Shown here one piece after another: positions 18,563 to 27,687 of a DNA stretch of 52,792 nucleotides. The notes beneath the pieces are model-generated. The model made no database searches. It was not told the DNA's origin and worked only from the letters and a program-made list of their open reading frames with translations. The stretch covers positions 1 to 52,792 of the forward strand of contig JALEPZ010000095.1 of the NCBI GenBank assembly GCA_022767125.1. Direction: 5' to 3'. Made by a program: the position numbers and the translations under genes. The DNA is from Phocaeicola plebeius. Its GTDB lineage: Bacteria; Bacteroidota; Bacteroidia; Bacteroidales; Bacteroidaceae. Each line of letters begins with the position of its first letter. The first letter of the stretch is position 1.

Positions 18563-20425
18563 ATGGCAGATGAAATGATTGTCAAGGAGCTGGACGATGT
18601 CGTAGTCCGCTTCTCGGGCGACTCAGGCGATGGCATGCAGTTGGCCGGTAATATGTTTTCGAATATCTCGGCCACGGTAGGAAATGACATCAGCACGTTT
18701 CCCGACTATCCCGCTGATATCCGCGCTCCGCAAGGCACACTGACCGGTGTGTCGGGTTTTCAGGTGCACATCGGTTCCGGAAAGGTCTATACTCCCGGCG
18801 ACAAGTGTGATGTGCTGGTGGCCATGAATCCGGCGGCCCTGAAGACCCAGTACAAGTATTGTAAACCCCAGGCGGTAATCATCATTGATTCCGATTCATT
18901 CACTAAGAAGGACCTGGAAAAAGCGAAGTTCACGCTGGAGAACCCGTTCTCGGAACTGGGTATCAAGAACGAGGTGGTGGAAGCCGCCATTACTACCATG
19001 TGTAAGGAGAGCCTGAAGGACAGCGGCCTGGATGCCAAGTCCATTGGACGCACCAAGAATATGTTTGCCCTGGGCTTAGTATGTTGGCTGTTCCAGCGCG
19101 ACCTCTCCATCGGCGAGAAACTGCTGCGCGAGAAGTTTGCCAAGAAGCCGGCCATCGCCGAAGCCAATGTCAAGGTGCTGCGCGACGGCTATAACTTCGG
19201 TGCCAACACCCACGCCTCGGTGTCGATGAGCTACCGGGTACCTGCAAAGGAACAGAAGGAAAAGGGCCGTTACATGGACATCAACGGCAACAAGGCAACG
19301 GCTTACGGACTGATAGCGGCAGCCGAGAAGGCAGGTCTGCAGTTGTATCTAGGTTCGTATCCCATCACGCCGGCCACCGACATCCTTCACGAGCTGGCCA
19401 AGCACAAGTCGCTGGGCGTGAAGACTGTGCAGTGTGAGGACGAAATCGCGGGCTGTGCCTCGGCGGTAGGTGCCTCTTTTGCCGGCGCATTGGCGGTGAC
19501 GTCAACCTCCGGTCCGGGTGTCTGCCTGAAGAGTGAAGCCATGAACTTGGCAGTGATTGCCGAACTGCCGTTGGTGGTGGTCGATGTGCAGCGTGGCGGA
19601 CCTTCTACCGGTTTGCCCACCAAGTCGGAACAGACGGACCTGCTGCAGGTATTGTTCGGCCGTAACGGCGAAAGCCCCATGCCGGTCATTGCCGCCACGT
19701 CGCCGACCCACTGTTTCGATGCCGCCTATATGGCTTGTAAAGTGGCATTGGAGCACATGACCCCCGTGGTACTACTCACCGATGCCTATATCGCCAATGG
19801 TTCGGCTGCCTGGAAGCTGCCGAAGCTGGAGGACTATCCTGCCATCTGTCCGCCGTATGTCACTCCCGACATGGCCGAAGGATGGACACCGTTCCAGCGC
19901 AATCCGGAGAACCAGGTACGCTATTGGGCGACACCGGGTACGGAAGGTTTCATGCACCGCATTGGTGGTTTGGAAAAGAGCAACGAGACAGGTGCCATCT
20001 CTACAGAGCCTGAAAACCATCAGCTGATGACCCGGTTGCGTGCCGAGAAGGTGGAACGCATTGCCGATGTACTGCCCCCGCTGGAGGTGGAAGGGGATGC
20101 CGACGATGCCGACCTGTTGGTCGTTGGTTTCGGCGGAACGTATGGCCATCTGCATTCGGCCATGGACGAACTCCGCCGTCAGGGCAAGAAGGTGGCATTG
20201 GCCCATCTGCAATGGATCAATCCGCTGCCGAAGAATACGGCGGAAGTATTGCGCAAGTATCCGAAGGTGGTCGTTGCCGAACAGAACATGGGGCAGCTGG
20301 CTGGTTACCTGCGTATGAAGGTAGAAGGGGTTTGCCTGCACCAGTTCAATCAAGTCAAAGGCCAGCCGTTTGTCGTTCAGGAGCTGGTGGATGCATTTAC
20401 TAAAATCATGGAGGAATCATTATGA
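18563..20425 (+). CDS. korA: 2-oxoglutarate:ferredoxin oxidoreductase, fused gamma-alpha subunit
   Basis: The 620-residue cytoplasmic protein begins with the gamma domain (VVRFSGDSGDGMQLAGNMFS near residue 15) and continues into the alpha pyruvate-ferredoxin-oxidoreductase domain (LGSYPITPATDILHELAK near 260; TSTSGPGVCLKSEAMNLA near 315; PSTGLPTKSEQTDL near 355). With the beta subunit it catalyses reversible oxidative decarboxylation of 2-oxoglutarate (or a related 2-oxoacid) to the acyl-CoA using ferredoxin, a standard reaction of anaerobic Bacteroidales. The start at 18563 agrees with the gamma domain; an in-frame start at 18500 would lie within the promoter. It overlaps the next gene by ATGA, showing translational coupling. 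Exact substrate within the 2-oxoacid family is inferred. Confidence 0.93.
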   Translation: MADEMIVKELDDVVVRFSGDSGDGMQLAGNMFSNISATVGNDISTFPDYPADIRAPQGTLTGVSGFQVHIGSGKVYTPGDKCDVLVAMNPAALKTQYKYCKPQAVIIIDSDSFTKKDLEKAKFTLENPFSELGIKNEVVEAAITTMCKESLKDSGLDAKSIGRTKNMFALGLVCWLFQRDLSIGEKLLREKFAKKPAIAEANVKVLRDGYNFGANTHASVSMSYRVPAKEQKEKGRYMDINGNKATAYGLIAAAEKAGLQLYLGSYPITPATDILHELAKHKSLGVKTVQCEDEIAGCASAVGASFAGALAVTSTSGPGVCLKSEAMNLAVIAELPLVVVDVQRGGPSTGLPTKSEQTDLLQVLFGRNGESPMPVIAATSPTHCFDAAYMACKVALEHMTPVVLLTDAYIANGSAAWKLPKLEDYPAICPPYVTPDMAEGWTPFQRNPENQVRYWATPGTEGFMHRIGGLEKSNETGAISTEPENHQLMTRLRAEKVERIADVLPPLEVEGDADDADLLVVGFGGTYGHLHSAMDELRRQGKKVALAHLQWINPLPKNTAEVLRKYPKVVVAEQNMGQLAGYLRMKVEGVCLHQFNQVKGQPFVVQELVDAFTKIMEESL

Positions 20426-21432
20426 GCGAAACAACTTATACAGCTGCCGACTACAAGGCCGGTCAGCCCCGCTGGTGTCCGGGATGCGGCGACCATGCGT
20501 TCTTGAACTCTTTTCACAAGGCATTGGCAGAACTGGGTGTGCCTCCCCACGAAATCGCGGTGATTTCGGGTATCGGCTGTTCTTCCCGTCTGCCGTATTA
20601 CATGAATACGTATGGTATGCACACCATTCACGGTCGTGCGGCAGCCATCGCTACGGGGGCCAAGGTGGCCAATCCCGACCTGACCATCTGGCAGGTGTCG
20701 GGCGACGGCGACGGACTGGCCATCGGCGGTAACCATTTCATCCATTGCATCCGCCGTAATGTAGATATCAACATTATCCTGTTGAACAACCGTATCTATG
20801 GCCTGACCAAAGGACAGTACAGCCCCACGTCCGCCCGTGGTTTCGTGAGCAAGTCTTCTCCCTACGGAACGGTGGAAGACCCCTTCCGTCCGGCAGAACT
20901 CTGCTTCGGTGCCCGTGGCCGTTTCTTTGCCCGCTGCGTAGCGGTGGATGGAGGTCCTTCGGTGGAGGTGCTGAAGGCGGCGGCCCATCACAAGGGCACG
21001 TCGGTCATCGAGGTGCTGCAGAACTGCGTCATCTTCAATGACGGCACCCACAATGCCGTGGCCAAGAAGGAAGACCGCGCCAAGAACGCCATCTATCTGG
21101 AGCACGGCCAGCCCATGCTGTTTGGTCCGGCGAAGGAGTTCGGCCTGATGCAGGAAGGTTTCGGCCTGAAGGTAGTGAAGCTGGGCGAGAACGGCATTAC
21201 CGAGAAGGACATTCTGGTGCACGATGCCCACTGCCAGGATGCTACCCTCCACCTGAAGCTGGCGTTGATGGAAGGTCCCGATTTCCCGATTGCCCTCGGT
21301 GTGATTCGTGATGTGGAGGCTCCCACTTACGACGAGTCCGTAGCGGCACAGGTAGAGGAAGTGTCGGCCAAGAAGAAGTACCATAACTTTGCCGAACTGC
21401 TCGACACCAATGATACCTGGACGGTAGAATAA
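20422..21432 (+). CDS. korB: 2-oxoglutarate:ferredoxin oxidoreductase, beta subunit
   Basis: The 336-residue protein carries the thiamine-pyrophosphate-binding half of the enzyme: RWCPGCGDHAFLN near residue 16 and the TPP motif GDGDGLAIGGNH...NN near 95-120. The segment ISGIGCSSRLPYYMNTYGMH is typical of KorB. It starts inside the stop of korA (ATGA overlap at 20422-20425). Together the two subunits form an alpha-beta pair that passes electrons to ferredoxin. Downstream there is no further operon gene; a REP-like repeat begins 14 bp after the stop. Confidence 0.93.
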   Translation: MSETTYTAADYKAGQPRWCPGCGDHAFLNSFHKALAELGVPPHEIAVISGIGCSSRLPYYMNTYGMHTIHGRAAAIATGAKVANPDLTIWQVSGDGDGLAIGGNHFIHCIRRNVDINIILLNNRIYGLTKGQYSPTSARGFVSKSSPYGTVEDPFRPAELCFGARGRFFARCVAVDGGPSVEVLKAAAHHKGTSVIEVLQNCVIFNDGTHNAVAKKEDRAKNAIYLEHGQPMLFGPAKEFGLMQEGFGLKVVKLGENGITEKDILVHDAHCQDATLHLKLALMEGPDFPIALGVIRDVEAPTYDESVAAQVEEVSAKKKYHNFAELLDTNDTWTVE

Positions 21433-21445
21433 CCTGTCCTTTTAC

Positions 21446-21531
21446 TTGTCATTCCGAGCGCAAGCGAAGAATCTGAACAGCACAGATTGACTTCGTCGAA
21501 CGCTGTTTCTTCACTGCGTTCGGAATGGCAA
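21446..21531. repeat. REP-like imperfect inverted repeat
   Basis: The left arm begins TTGTCATTCCGAGCGCA and the right arm ends TGCGTTCGGAATGGCAA, with further pairing inward (GAAGAAT...CAG against CTG...TTCTTC). The TCATTCCGAGCG core resembles repeats scattered in Bacteroidetes genomes, from memory. It may act as a terminator or processing site for korAB. Confidence 0.7.
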
Positions 21532-21576
21532 TTGATTATTTGCAAAAGAACCTTTGTTTGCGGTATGATGGGGCTT

Positions 21577-21830
21577 ATGGAACGGTTTGAAGACTTCTAT
21601 ATCACTTGGTATTCTCGCGCCAAACTCTTTGCACGGGAGTATGTGGGAGAGGGGTCGCCTGATTTTTGTCATGAACAAGCTCGAAGGAAAAAATACAGTA
21701 CCAGATAGCAGAGGAACTGAACATTTCGGTGAATACTGTAGAAACACAAATGGCCTTGGCCTATAAGAAGCTGCGGAATGAGCTGAAGGATTGTCTGCCT
21801 TTTCTGGCGTTTCTTTATTCAATCGCTTGA
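21577..21830 (+). pseudogene. ECF-type sigma factor remnant
   Basis: MERFEDFYITWYSRAKLFAR at 21577 matches the region-2 start of Bacteroidetes ECF sigma-70 factors. From about 21690, in another frame, YQIAEELNISVNTVETQMAL and KKLRNELKDCLPFL match the region-4 helix-turn-helix and tail, ending at TGA 21828-21830. In between, FVMNKLEG appears in a third frame. About 100 residues between region 2 and region 4 are missing and at least two frame changes remain, so this is a deletion-scarred pseudogene. Such sigma factors normally sit beside an anti-sigma factor and a SusC with an STN domain; neither is here. Confidence 0.8.
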
Positions 21831-21875
21831 TTATTTTTGTCCTTTTTCGGACCGGCCAACTGCTGTGGACCCGCA

Positions 21876-22395
21876 TATCGCGACTTGTGGAACAGCTTTG
21901 CCGGTGGCAAGCACCACGTCATCGGCAACCATGACATGGACCGCTACACCTACGAGGAATACACCCAGGGCATGGACATGTCCGGGCGTTACTATTCGTT
22001 CGACCAAGGCGACTTCCACTTCATCGTGCTCGACGGCAACAACCTCTTCGACGGCAAGGAATACACCCACTATGCCAAGGCCAACTATTATGTGGATGCC
22101 AAGAAGCGGGCCTATATCGACCCCGAGCAGATGGAATGGCTGAAACAGGACCTGGCGGCTACCGACAAGCGTTGTGTGCTCTTCTCGCACTAAAGCATCG
22201 AGCAGGCGCTGTGACATATTCTATAACCTATACCGAACCCCTGTATGCCATCGTCACCCTCGACCGGCAGGGAGCCTACTGAAAGGTAAGGAAGCCCAGT
22301 TCGTGCCTCCCACCCCCGAGGACCTTGGGATGAACGACTCGGTGGGCGTATTCCCCCTGGTGTCCTGCATCAAGGACCTGACAGTGAAATTCTGA
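21876..22395 (+). pseudogene. Calcineurin-like phosphoesterase remnant
   Basis: An open frame of about 105 residues starts abruptly at YRDLWNSFAGGKHH and contains the metallophosphoesterase motif VIGNHDMD, then YYSFDQGDFHFIVLDGNN. It ends in an in-frame TAA at LFSH*, with SIEQAL and a TGA after it. Further on, YSITYTEPLYAIVTLDRQGA and, in another frame, LKGKEAQFVPPTPEDLG...IKDLTVKF* look like the C-terminus of the same protein. The metal-binding N-terminus and a central part with the GHxH motif are missing. This is a truncated and frameshifted relic, fused by position to the sigma factor relic. Confidence 0.8.
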
Positions 22396-22538
22396 TTCGT
22401 GCATGACCCTCCAACGAACGCAGTCATGATAGAGAATCAGCTACGCTCCTATCCGAAATTTGATACAGGGTAAGATAGATGGGTGACAGAGATGACAGCA
22501 AAGCCTCTAAAATACGAACTAAGATTTATCGTCAAAAA

Positions 22539-23009
22539 TCACTCTTCTGTACGGCATTCCTTGAAATGCATATCCCGCTCGGCCTTCTCTTTGGGGAAGA
22601 CATAATACGTGCAGGTCGCTTCCGTGCAGACCGTGCCGGTGGAGTCGGAGAGGGTGGCGTCGATGGTGACGATGTTGCGCTTCTGTCCGGTGATGTGTGC
22701 GCGGAGCGTGAGCTGCGGGTCTGAGGTGGACACCGGCCTTTTGTATTTCGTCTCCATGCGTGAGGTCACTCCTGCCGTCTGGAGCTTGCGGGTGACTACC
22801 CAGCCGCAAATCTCATCCAGCAGCAAGGCCTGTATGCCGCCATGCAGCGTGTTCACCCATCCCTGATAGTCGGGAGTGGGTTGCCAGTGACTGACGATGT
22901 CATCTCCGTCTTCGAAGAAGTGGAGGTGGAATCCGAACGGATGGTGGGGCGAGCAACCGATACAGTTGTAGCCCGGTGTTTCTGTCCAAGGGTTGATAAT
23001 CTTTTTCAT
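22539..23009 (-). CDS. PaaI-family hotdog-fold thioesterase
   Basis: The 156-residue protein shows the single hotdog domain of the PaaI/YbgC-like acyl-CoA thioesterases. WVNTLHGGIQALLLDE near residue 50 is the characteristic helix with the HGG motif and acidic residue, followed by the beta-sheet region (SRMETKYKRPVSTSDPQLTL). There is no signal peptide, so it acts in the cytoplasm on an acyl-CoA. The N-terminal NCIGCSPHHPFGF stretch is typical of this subgroup. Its ATG overlaps the stop of the upstream hydrolase gene (ATGA at 23006-23009), indicating translational coupling. The substrate is not shown. Confidence 0.88.
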   Translation of the reverse strand: MKKIINPWTETPGYNCIGCSPHHPFGFHLHFFEDGDDIVSHWQPTPDYQGWVNTLHGGIQALLLDEICGWVVTRKLQTAGVTSRMETKYKRPVSTSDPQLTLRAHITGQKRNIVTIDATLSDSTGTVCTEATCTYYVFPKEKAERDMHFKECRTEE

Positions 23010-23923
23010 AATGAGTGTGTTTTCAGAAATTCCAGAACAATCGGGAGAACGATGCCGTCATAGTCGGCCTGGCCGCCCAACAGGCTACCCAGACTGCCCA
23101 GATTCGCCTTGTTGAAGCCGTGGTTGGCTCCTTCGACAGGATGCAGTTGGGCATCGGGATAGAGGTCGGCGGCTTTTTCGGAATAGCTCATCGGGACAAT
23201 GATGTCCTGGGTGCCGTGCAGGATGCACACCGGGTGGGCGAACCGGCCGATGTGTGACCATACATCGAAGTCCTTGAGCGTGCTCAGGTAGTCCTGTCCC
23301 ATCGGCAGCTGGCCGGAGAGTCCGCCCCAGCTGCCGGTCTGTCCGTTTGCCAGCGAGCTGAAGGTCCGTACCAGGTCGGGGATATTGAAGGCGGGATAGA
23401 GAAGCACCATGCCGGAAAAGGCTTCGGGAGTCTCGTCGGCGAGTAGGGCTGAGACGAGGCCGCCCTGGCTGCTGCCCATCAGGAAGACCCTTGTGCTGTC
23501 CACGTAGGCTTCCGCCTTGACCGTCTCCACCACGGCCCGCAAGTCCTCCACCTCAGTGAATACGGTCATCTGGTCGGAGCTTCCGTCGCTCTGGCTGCTG
23601 GGGCTGCCGCCGCAGAAATCGAAGCAATAGGCGGCAAAGCCGTGCTCCGCTATCTTCCTCGCGTAGTCCGCCATGGCGGCGTGGGTCAGCGAGCTGCTGT
23701 GCGACAGGATGACGGCAGGCATCTGTTTCGGGGAGGCGGAGCGATACATGACACCGTAAATCCGGTTCGTGTCGCGGCGGCTCCACAGCTCCAGGCTGTC
23801 CACAGCAGTGGTTTCGGTGATGGACTCCGTCTCGTCGCTGATGTTTTCCGATGAGCAGGCGGTGAGTCCTGCCACCAAGAGGGCTATGACTGTGCATAAT
23901 AGTGTTGGAATCATTCGTTTCAT
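23006..23923 (-). CDS. Alpha/beta-hydrolase lipoprotein
   Basis: The 305-residue protein has a lipoprotein signal peptide (MKRMIPTLLCTVIALLVAGL, lipobox LTAC) and an alpha/beta-hydrolase fold. The nucleophile elbow is GSSQGG (Ser) near residue 150, the acid Asp lies in HGTQDIIVP near 238, and the catalytic His in GANHGFNK near 268. It resembles dienelactone hydrolase/peptidase-like esterases that act on acylated or small ester substrates in the periplasm or on the surface. It starts a two-gene leftward operon with the thioesterase and has its own near-consensus promoter. The true substrate is unknown. Confidence 0.88.
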   Translation of the reverse strand: MKRMIPTLLCTVIALLVAGLTACSSENISDETESITETTAVDSLELWSRRDTNRIYGVMYRSASPKQMPAVILSHSSSLTHAAMADYARKIAEHGFAAYCFDFCGGSPSSQSDGSSDQMTVFTEVEDLRAVVETVKAEAYVDSTRVFLMGSSQGGLVSALLADETPEAFSGMVLLYPAFNIPDLVRTFSSLANGQTGSWGGLSGQLPMGQDYLSTLKDFDVWSHIGRFAHPVCILHGTQDIIVPMSYSEKAADLYPDAQLHPVEGANHGFNKANLGSLGSLLGGQADYDGIVLPIVLEFLKTHSL

Positions 23924-23954
23924 GTCAATGATGATTTATGACTTGTAGTAGCCG

Positions 23955-23986
23955 CAAAGATGTGCAAAAGGATTCAAACCACCAAA
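23955..23986 (-). promoter_or_regulatory. Promoter for hydrolase-thioesterase operon
   Basis: Minus-strand TTTG (23983-23986), 20 bp, then CATCTTTG (23955-23962), one mismatch from the -7 consensus. Transcription would start near 23948, about 25 nt before the ATG at 23923. Confidence 0.7.
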
Positions 23987-24136
23987 CTGTTTTCCTAAAT
24001 TATACGCCTAATCCAGAAATATTCCTCATTCTTTCGGATTATAATCCAAAATAGAAGCTATCTTTTAGGATTAGAGGCTATTCGTTGTATGATCACTGCA
24101 CCTGTCGGAGGCTCTCGGGTGCCAACCTATATACGC

Positions 24137-24170
24137 AGAGCCACAGACGTACGGAAGACGCTGTGGCTCT
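24137..24170. terminator. Hairpin after GH88 gene
   Basis: AGAGCCACAG (24137-24146) pairs exactly with CTGTGGCTCT (24161-24170), extended by ACGT/ACG. It lies 24 bp beyond the GH88 stop on the minus strand. There is no clear U-tract, so termination is probable but not certain. Confidence 0.55.
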
Positions 24171-24193
24171 TTGGCGTGGATTCATCGCAATAC

Positions 24194-25411
24194 TTACCTG
24201 CCGGTTTCGGCCTGCCGCAGTTTCTTCAGCCGCAGCAGCGCCTCGATGTAGTAGTAATCGGCATAGATGATGGAGGCGTCTATCTCCGAACCGGCCGGCC
24301 AGTGGCCGACGGAATGGAGCAGGAAGGCGGGCTTGCTGCTGCCGCAGCGATAGGCATCCGAGCCAAGTGAAGCCAGCATCTGCTCTGCGGCCTGCCGATA
24401 GCCCTGCCCTTTCTCGCCCGGTACATAGCCGCTCAACTCCAGCAGTGCCGAGGCGACAACTGCCGCTGCCGAAGCATCGCGGGGCGCATCGGGAATGCCG
24501 GGAGCCGAGAAGTCCCAGTAGGGAATGTAATCCTTGGGCAGACGCTCCAGATAGACATCGGCCACGCGCTGCACGAAGTCCAGGAATACGGGGTCTTGCG
24601 TCTCCCTATAGACAACCGTGAAGCCGTAGATGGCCCAGGCTTGTCCGCGTGCCCACATGGTGTGGTCCCGATAGCCCTGATGGGTACAACCACGCACGAA
24701 ATTGCCGGTCAGTGTGTCGTAGACGGCTACATGATAAGAGGTGTAATCTGGACGGAAGTGGCACTCCATCGTGCGGCGGGCATGGGTGGTGGCGATGTCG
24801 GCCAGTTCCTCACTGCCCCCGTTACGGGCTGCCCAATAGAGCATCTCCAGGTTAATCATGTTGTCCATGATGGTGTTGTGTCCTCCGAAGGTGGGCACCT
24901 CGCGCGGCCAGGAGAGGAGGGTACCCACGCGGGGATTGTAGAGGGTGGCCAGGGTGTCGGCTGTGTCGAGAATCACCTGCCGGTAGGCGGGATTCTGTGT
25001 CAGGCGGTAGCCGTTGCCATAGCTGCAGAAGACCAGGAAACCCAGGTCGTGGTCGTAGGCAGGGGTATGGCTCAGGAACTCCAGTGAGGCGGTGTAGCGC
25101 TCGGCCTCCTGACGAATCGAGTCATTGCCAGTGGCCTCGTAGTCGTACCAGAGGATACCCGGCCAGAAGCCGGCGCACCACTCTTCTTTCGTAGCCTTGC
25201 GGCAATGCCAGACTGTGGCTGTATCGGCGATGTTGCGAGGCATCAGGGTGTAGTCTAAGTTTCCCTGACTGTCCCTGAGTTCGGTGAGTGTACGGTGTAC
25301 CTGCGCATCGCAGTATGCCAATGCTTCCTCCACATCGGGTTGTGGAGCGGACGGGGAGCAGGCCATGAGGCACATCGTGCCTATGCCTGCCAAGTAATGA
25401 CGAATTTTCAT
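24194..25411 (-). CDS. GH88 unsaturated glucuronyl/galacturonyl hydrolase
   Basis: The 405-residue lipoprotein (lipobox LMAC at about residue 18) has the (alpha/alpha)6 barrel of GH88. Recognisable blocks are EEWCAGFWPGILWYDYEAT near 77, GGHNTIMDNMINLEMLYWA near 170 with the catalytic-region Asp, and WARGQAWAIYGF near 240. GH88 enzymes hydrate the 4,5-unsaturated uronic acid left by polysaccharide lyases and release it from the oligosaccharide end. It is the last gene of the leftward operon; only 6 bp separate it from the GH97 gene. The truncated heparinase-like lyase upstream would be the natural source of its substrate. Length and motifs are normal. Confidence 0.92.
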   Translation of the reverse strand: MKIRHYLAGIGTMCLMACSPSAPQPDVEEALAYCDAQVHRTLTELRDSQGNLDYTLMPRNIADTATVWHCRKATKEEWCAGFWPGILWYDYEATGNDSIRQEAERYTASLEFLSHTPAYDHDLGFLVFCSYGNGYRLTQNPAYRQVILDTADTLATLYNPRVGTLLSWPREVPTFGGHNTIMDNMINLEMLYWAARNGGSEELADIATTHARRTMECHFRPDYTSYHVAVYDTLTGNFVRGCTHQGYRDHTMWARGQAWAIYGFTVVYRETQDPVFLDFVQRVADVYLERLPKDYIPYWDFSAPGIPDAPRDASAAAVVASALLELSGYVPGEKGQGYRQAAEQMLASLGSDAYRCGSSKPAFLLHSVGHWPAGSEIDASIIYADYYYIEALLRLKKLRQAETGR

Positions 25412-25417
25412 ATACTT

Positions 25418-27331
25418 TTAAGTGTTTGAGTGATTTTGTTCCATTTCAAATCGGACGGCGGCACCTCCACTGGGTAGCAGACGGAACTTCAGTTTCTCGC
25501 CGGCCTTCACCTGGCGGCTGCTGCACAACACCTGTGTGCGGGTCTTCACCTTGTCGCCACCGTCGGTATAGAGGTGGGCGGTGTAGCGCTTGCCGGGGGT
25601 CAGGAAGGAGCAGTCCAGCTCCAGTTCGGCCCCGTCGTTGTTGGCCATCAGGCCTACCCACCAGTCCGTACCTTGGCGACGGGCCATGACGATGTGCTGG
25701 CCGGGAGCACCCGACAAGACACGCGACTCATCCCATACGGTAGGCAGGTTTTCGAACCAGCTGATTTCCGGTTCGCCCTGGTAGAACGAGGGACGGTCGT
25801 ACCAGAAGATGGTCTGCAAGGGACTATAGAAGACCATCGAGGCGGCCAGCTGATGGGCATGAGTGGTCTTCAGGCGCTTGTCGAAGTAGCAGATCGTATA
25901 GTCGGCAGCACCATTCAGCATGCGGGTGAAGGGCAGTGTCACGTTGTGGGTGGCATCGGGAAACTCCTCGTTGCCGCAGATCCCTTCTTGGGTCAGCAGG
26001 TTGGGGTAGGTGCGGCTGAAGCCCGACGGACGGAACTCGTCGTGGATATTCATCAGCAGGTGGTTCTCCGCTGCCAGCCGCACCAGGTCGTGTACCCAGG
26101 TGGCCCAACGGTGGCTGGCATATTGCACGAAGCCCGACTTCACACCCACGATTCCCCACTCATGCAGGAGGGGGAACAGCTCGGCGGCCTGCTTCATGAG
26201 GGCATGCTGGTTGACGTAGACCCAGATACCGACTCCCTTCTGACGGCCATATTCTACGACACGCGGCATGTCGAGCTTGCTGACCACCTTTGTGGCATCC
26301 CCGTCGTGCGAGGTGCAGGGCATGTACCACTGCCAGTCGAACAGCATGTAGGGGATGCGGTGTTCGGCACAGAAGTCGATGGTGGCAATGGCCCCCTCGG
26401 TGCTGATGGTGGTCTCGCGCATGATGGTGCCGGGCTTCACCCACTGGGCCGCATCTTCTATCTCACAGGGTGGATTCAGGTTCTGTACGATATCGTTGTG
26501 CTCTAGCAACTGTCCCGGCGTGTCGGCTGCCATGATGATTTTCCATGGCGTAGCGTAGTAGGTCACCACATCTACTGGGCTATACATTACCGAAATCAGT
26601 GTGTGGGGCTTCTTGTCGGAAGCTTGCAGTTTGGTGAGACACCAGTCATCTACATCCGCATCGAGCAGGGCCGCCCATTGACCGCCGGGCAGTTCGAGGG
26701 TCAAGGCACGCTCTACCGGCTGCTTCAGCGCATCGACGGGCAGGTGCTCGAAGAAGGCTTGCGCCCACTGTTCGCTCCAAGCCATGGTGCCCTGAGGAAA
26801 GGTGTACTCCGTCAGGTCTGCCACCACCTTGTGGAAGATGGCTTTCGGATGTTCGGGCAGGAAGTAGCGAAAGGCGATGCCTTCGTTGTAGGCACGCACC
26901 TCTACGTTGAGCCGATAGCCCGAACCATCCTTCTTCGAGAGGAAGAGCGTGCCGCTGTTGTAGTGGTCTTTCACGCTGCTGCGTTCGCCATAGAGAGGCT
27001 GCCAGCTGCGATCGACCGTCGGAAAGATCCGGACGGAGTCCAGTTCCAGGTTGTCCATCCAGCAGCGGGGTTGCGCCAGTGTGCGCACACCCAGTGCCTT
27101 TTCCCAGATGCGGTTGTCCATCTCCAGTCCGGCTTGCGAGCTCACCACGACCGGCTCTCCCTGGTACGTCACTTCATAATACAAACTCCGGTTGCCTGAG
27201 GCCATAGTCTGCTGGCCGAAACTCACGGTGTGGCTGCCGTCGGGCGAGGTCAGGACCAGGGTCTTCTCATTCCCTGCCCACAACGCGGTCGCCACGACCA
27301 GTCCACTGACGAAAAATCCTATTCTCTTCAT
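25418..27331 (-). CDS. GH97 glycoside hydrolase, inverting-type active-site signature
   Basis: The 637-residue protein has a signal peptide (MKRIGFFVSGLVVATALWAG), the N-terminal GH97 beta-super-sandwich, a (beta/alpha)8 barrel from about 280 to 550 and a C-terminal sheet domain. The position of the retaining nucleophile Asp (VDFM in the other two GH97 proteins here) is Gly (G400, VKSGFV), as in SusB-like inverting members. An acidic pair D431-E432 (HDEFRPSG) lies near the expected general-base site. WDESRVL, containing the likely acid residue, is conserved. It therefore probably acts as an inverting alpha-glycosidase. It follows a GH127-like remnant in the same direction and precedes GH88 by 6 bp. 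No clear promoter is seen just upstream; the operon's original promoter is probably lost. Confidence 0.88.
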   Translation of the reverse strand: MKRIGFFVSGLVVATALWAGNEKTLVLTSPDGSHTVSFGQQTMASGNRSLYYEVTYQGEPVVVSSQAGLEMDNRIWEKALGVRTLAQPRCWMDNLELDSVRIFPTVDRSWQPLYGERSSVKDHYNSGTLFLSKKDGSGYRLNVEVRAYNEGIAFRYFLPEHPKAIFHKVVADLTEYTFPQGTMAWSEQWAQAFFEHLPVDALKQPVERALTLELPGGQWAALLDADVDDWCLTKLQASDKKPHTLISVMYSPVDVVTYYATPWKIIMAADTPGQLLEHNDIVQNLNPPCEIEDAAQWVKPGTIMRETTISTEGAIATIDFCAEHRIPYMLFDWQWYMPCTSHDGDATKVVSKLDMPRVVEYGRQKGVGIWVYVNQHALMKQAAELFPLLHEWGIVGVKSGFVQYASHRWATWVHDLVRLAAENHLLMNIHDEFRPSGFSRTYPNLLTQEGICGNEEFPDATHNVTLPFTRMLNGAADYTICYFDKRLKTTHAHQLAASMVFYSPLQTIFWYDRPSFYQGEPEISWFENLPTVWDESRVLSGAPGQHIVMARRQGTDWWVGLMANNDGAELELDCSFLTPGKRYTAHLYTDGGDKVKTRTQVLCSSRQVKAGEKLKFRLLPSGGAAVRFEMEQNHSNT

Positions 27332-27401
27332 GATACCTTATCTGAATGTTTTTCATTTATATACGAACGGCATGTCACCTATACTTATGGCGATGACATA
27401 T

Positions 27402-27623
27402 TTATTTTTTCAGGTTCCAATACACGACATAGCGCTGGCGGTGCAGGTCGTAGAGCGGACGGAGCACATCGCCCTGCGGCGTGGTGAAGCGCAGCTCTTT
27501 GCCTTCACGCCTGAGGGTGCGGCCTAAATTTCGGCTATCCGCCTGCAGGCTGTCGCCCTTGAGCTTGAACAGTTCGCACCCCGTGGTGGCATACATCAGG
27601 CTATATACTGAATGACAATGCAT
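27402..27623 (-). pseudogene. 3' remnant of a GH127-like (DUF1680) hydrolase
   Basis: An open stretch of about 73 codons ends with PLYDLHRQRYVVYWNLKK, very like the C-terminal tail of GH127 beta-L-arabinofuranosidases and relatives (normally over 600 residues). The upstream 90% of such a gene is absent. The first residues (MHCHSVYSLMYATTGC) may not be native. It lies 70 bp upstream of the GH97 gene on the same strand, as expected for a former operon member. The family call rests on this short tail only. Confidence 0.6.
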
Positions 27624-27663
27624 CTTTTCTATCTAAATAGATGGAAAAAGCCTATTCTTTTCG

Positions 27664-27671
27664 TATCTTTG
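27664..27671 (+). promoter_or_regulatory. -7 box for HU-like gene
   Basis: TATCTTTG matches TAnnTTTG; transcription would start near 27678. That places the 22-bp tandem repeats in the 5' leader of the HU-like gene. No good -33 box is visible. A short inverted repeat (ATCT-AAAT-AGAT) lies just upstream at about 27631-27642. Confidence 0.5.
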
Positions 27672-27687
27672 TCTTCCTTCAGAAGGT

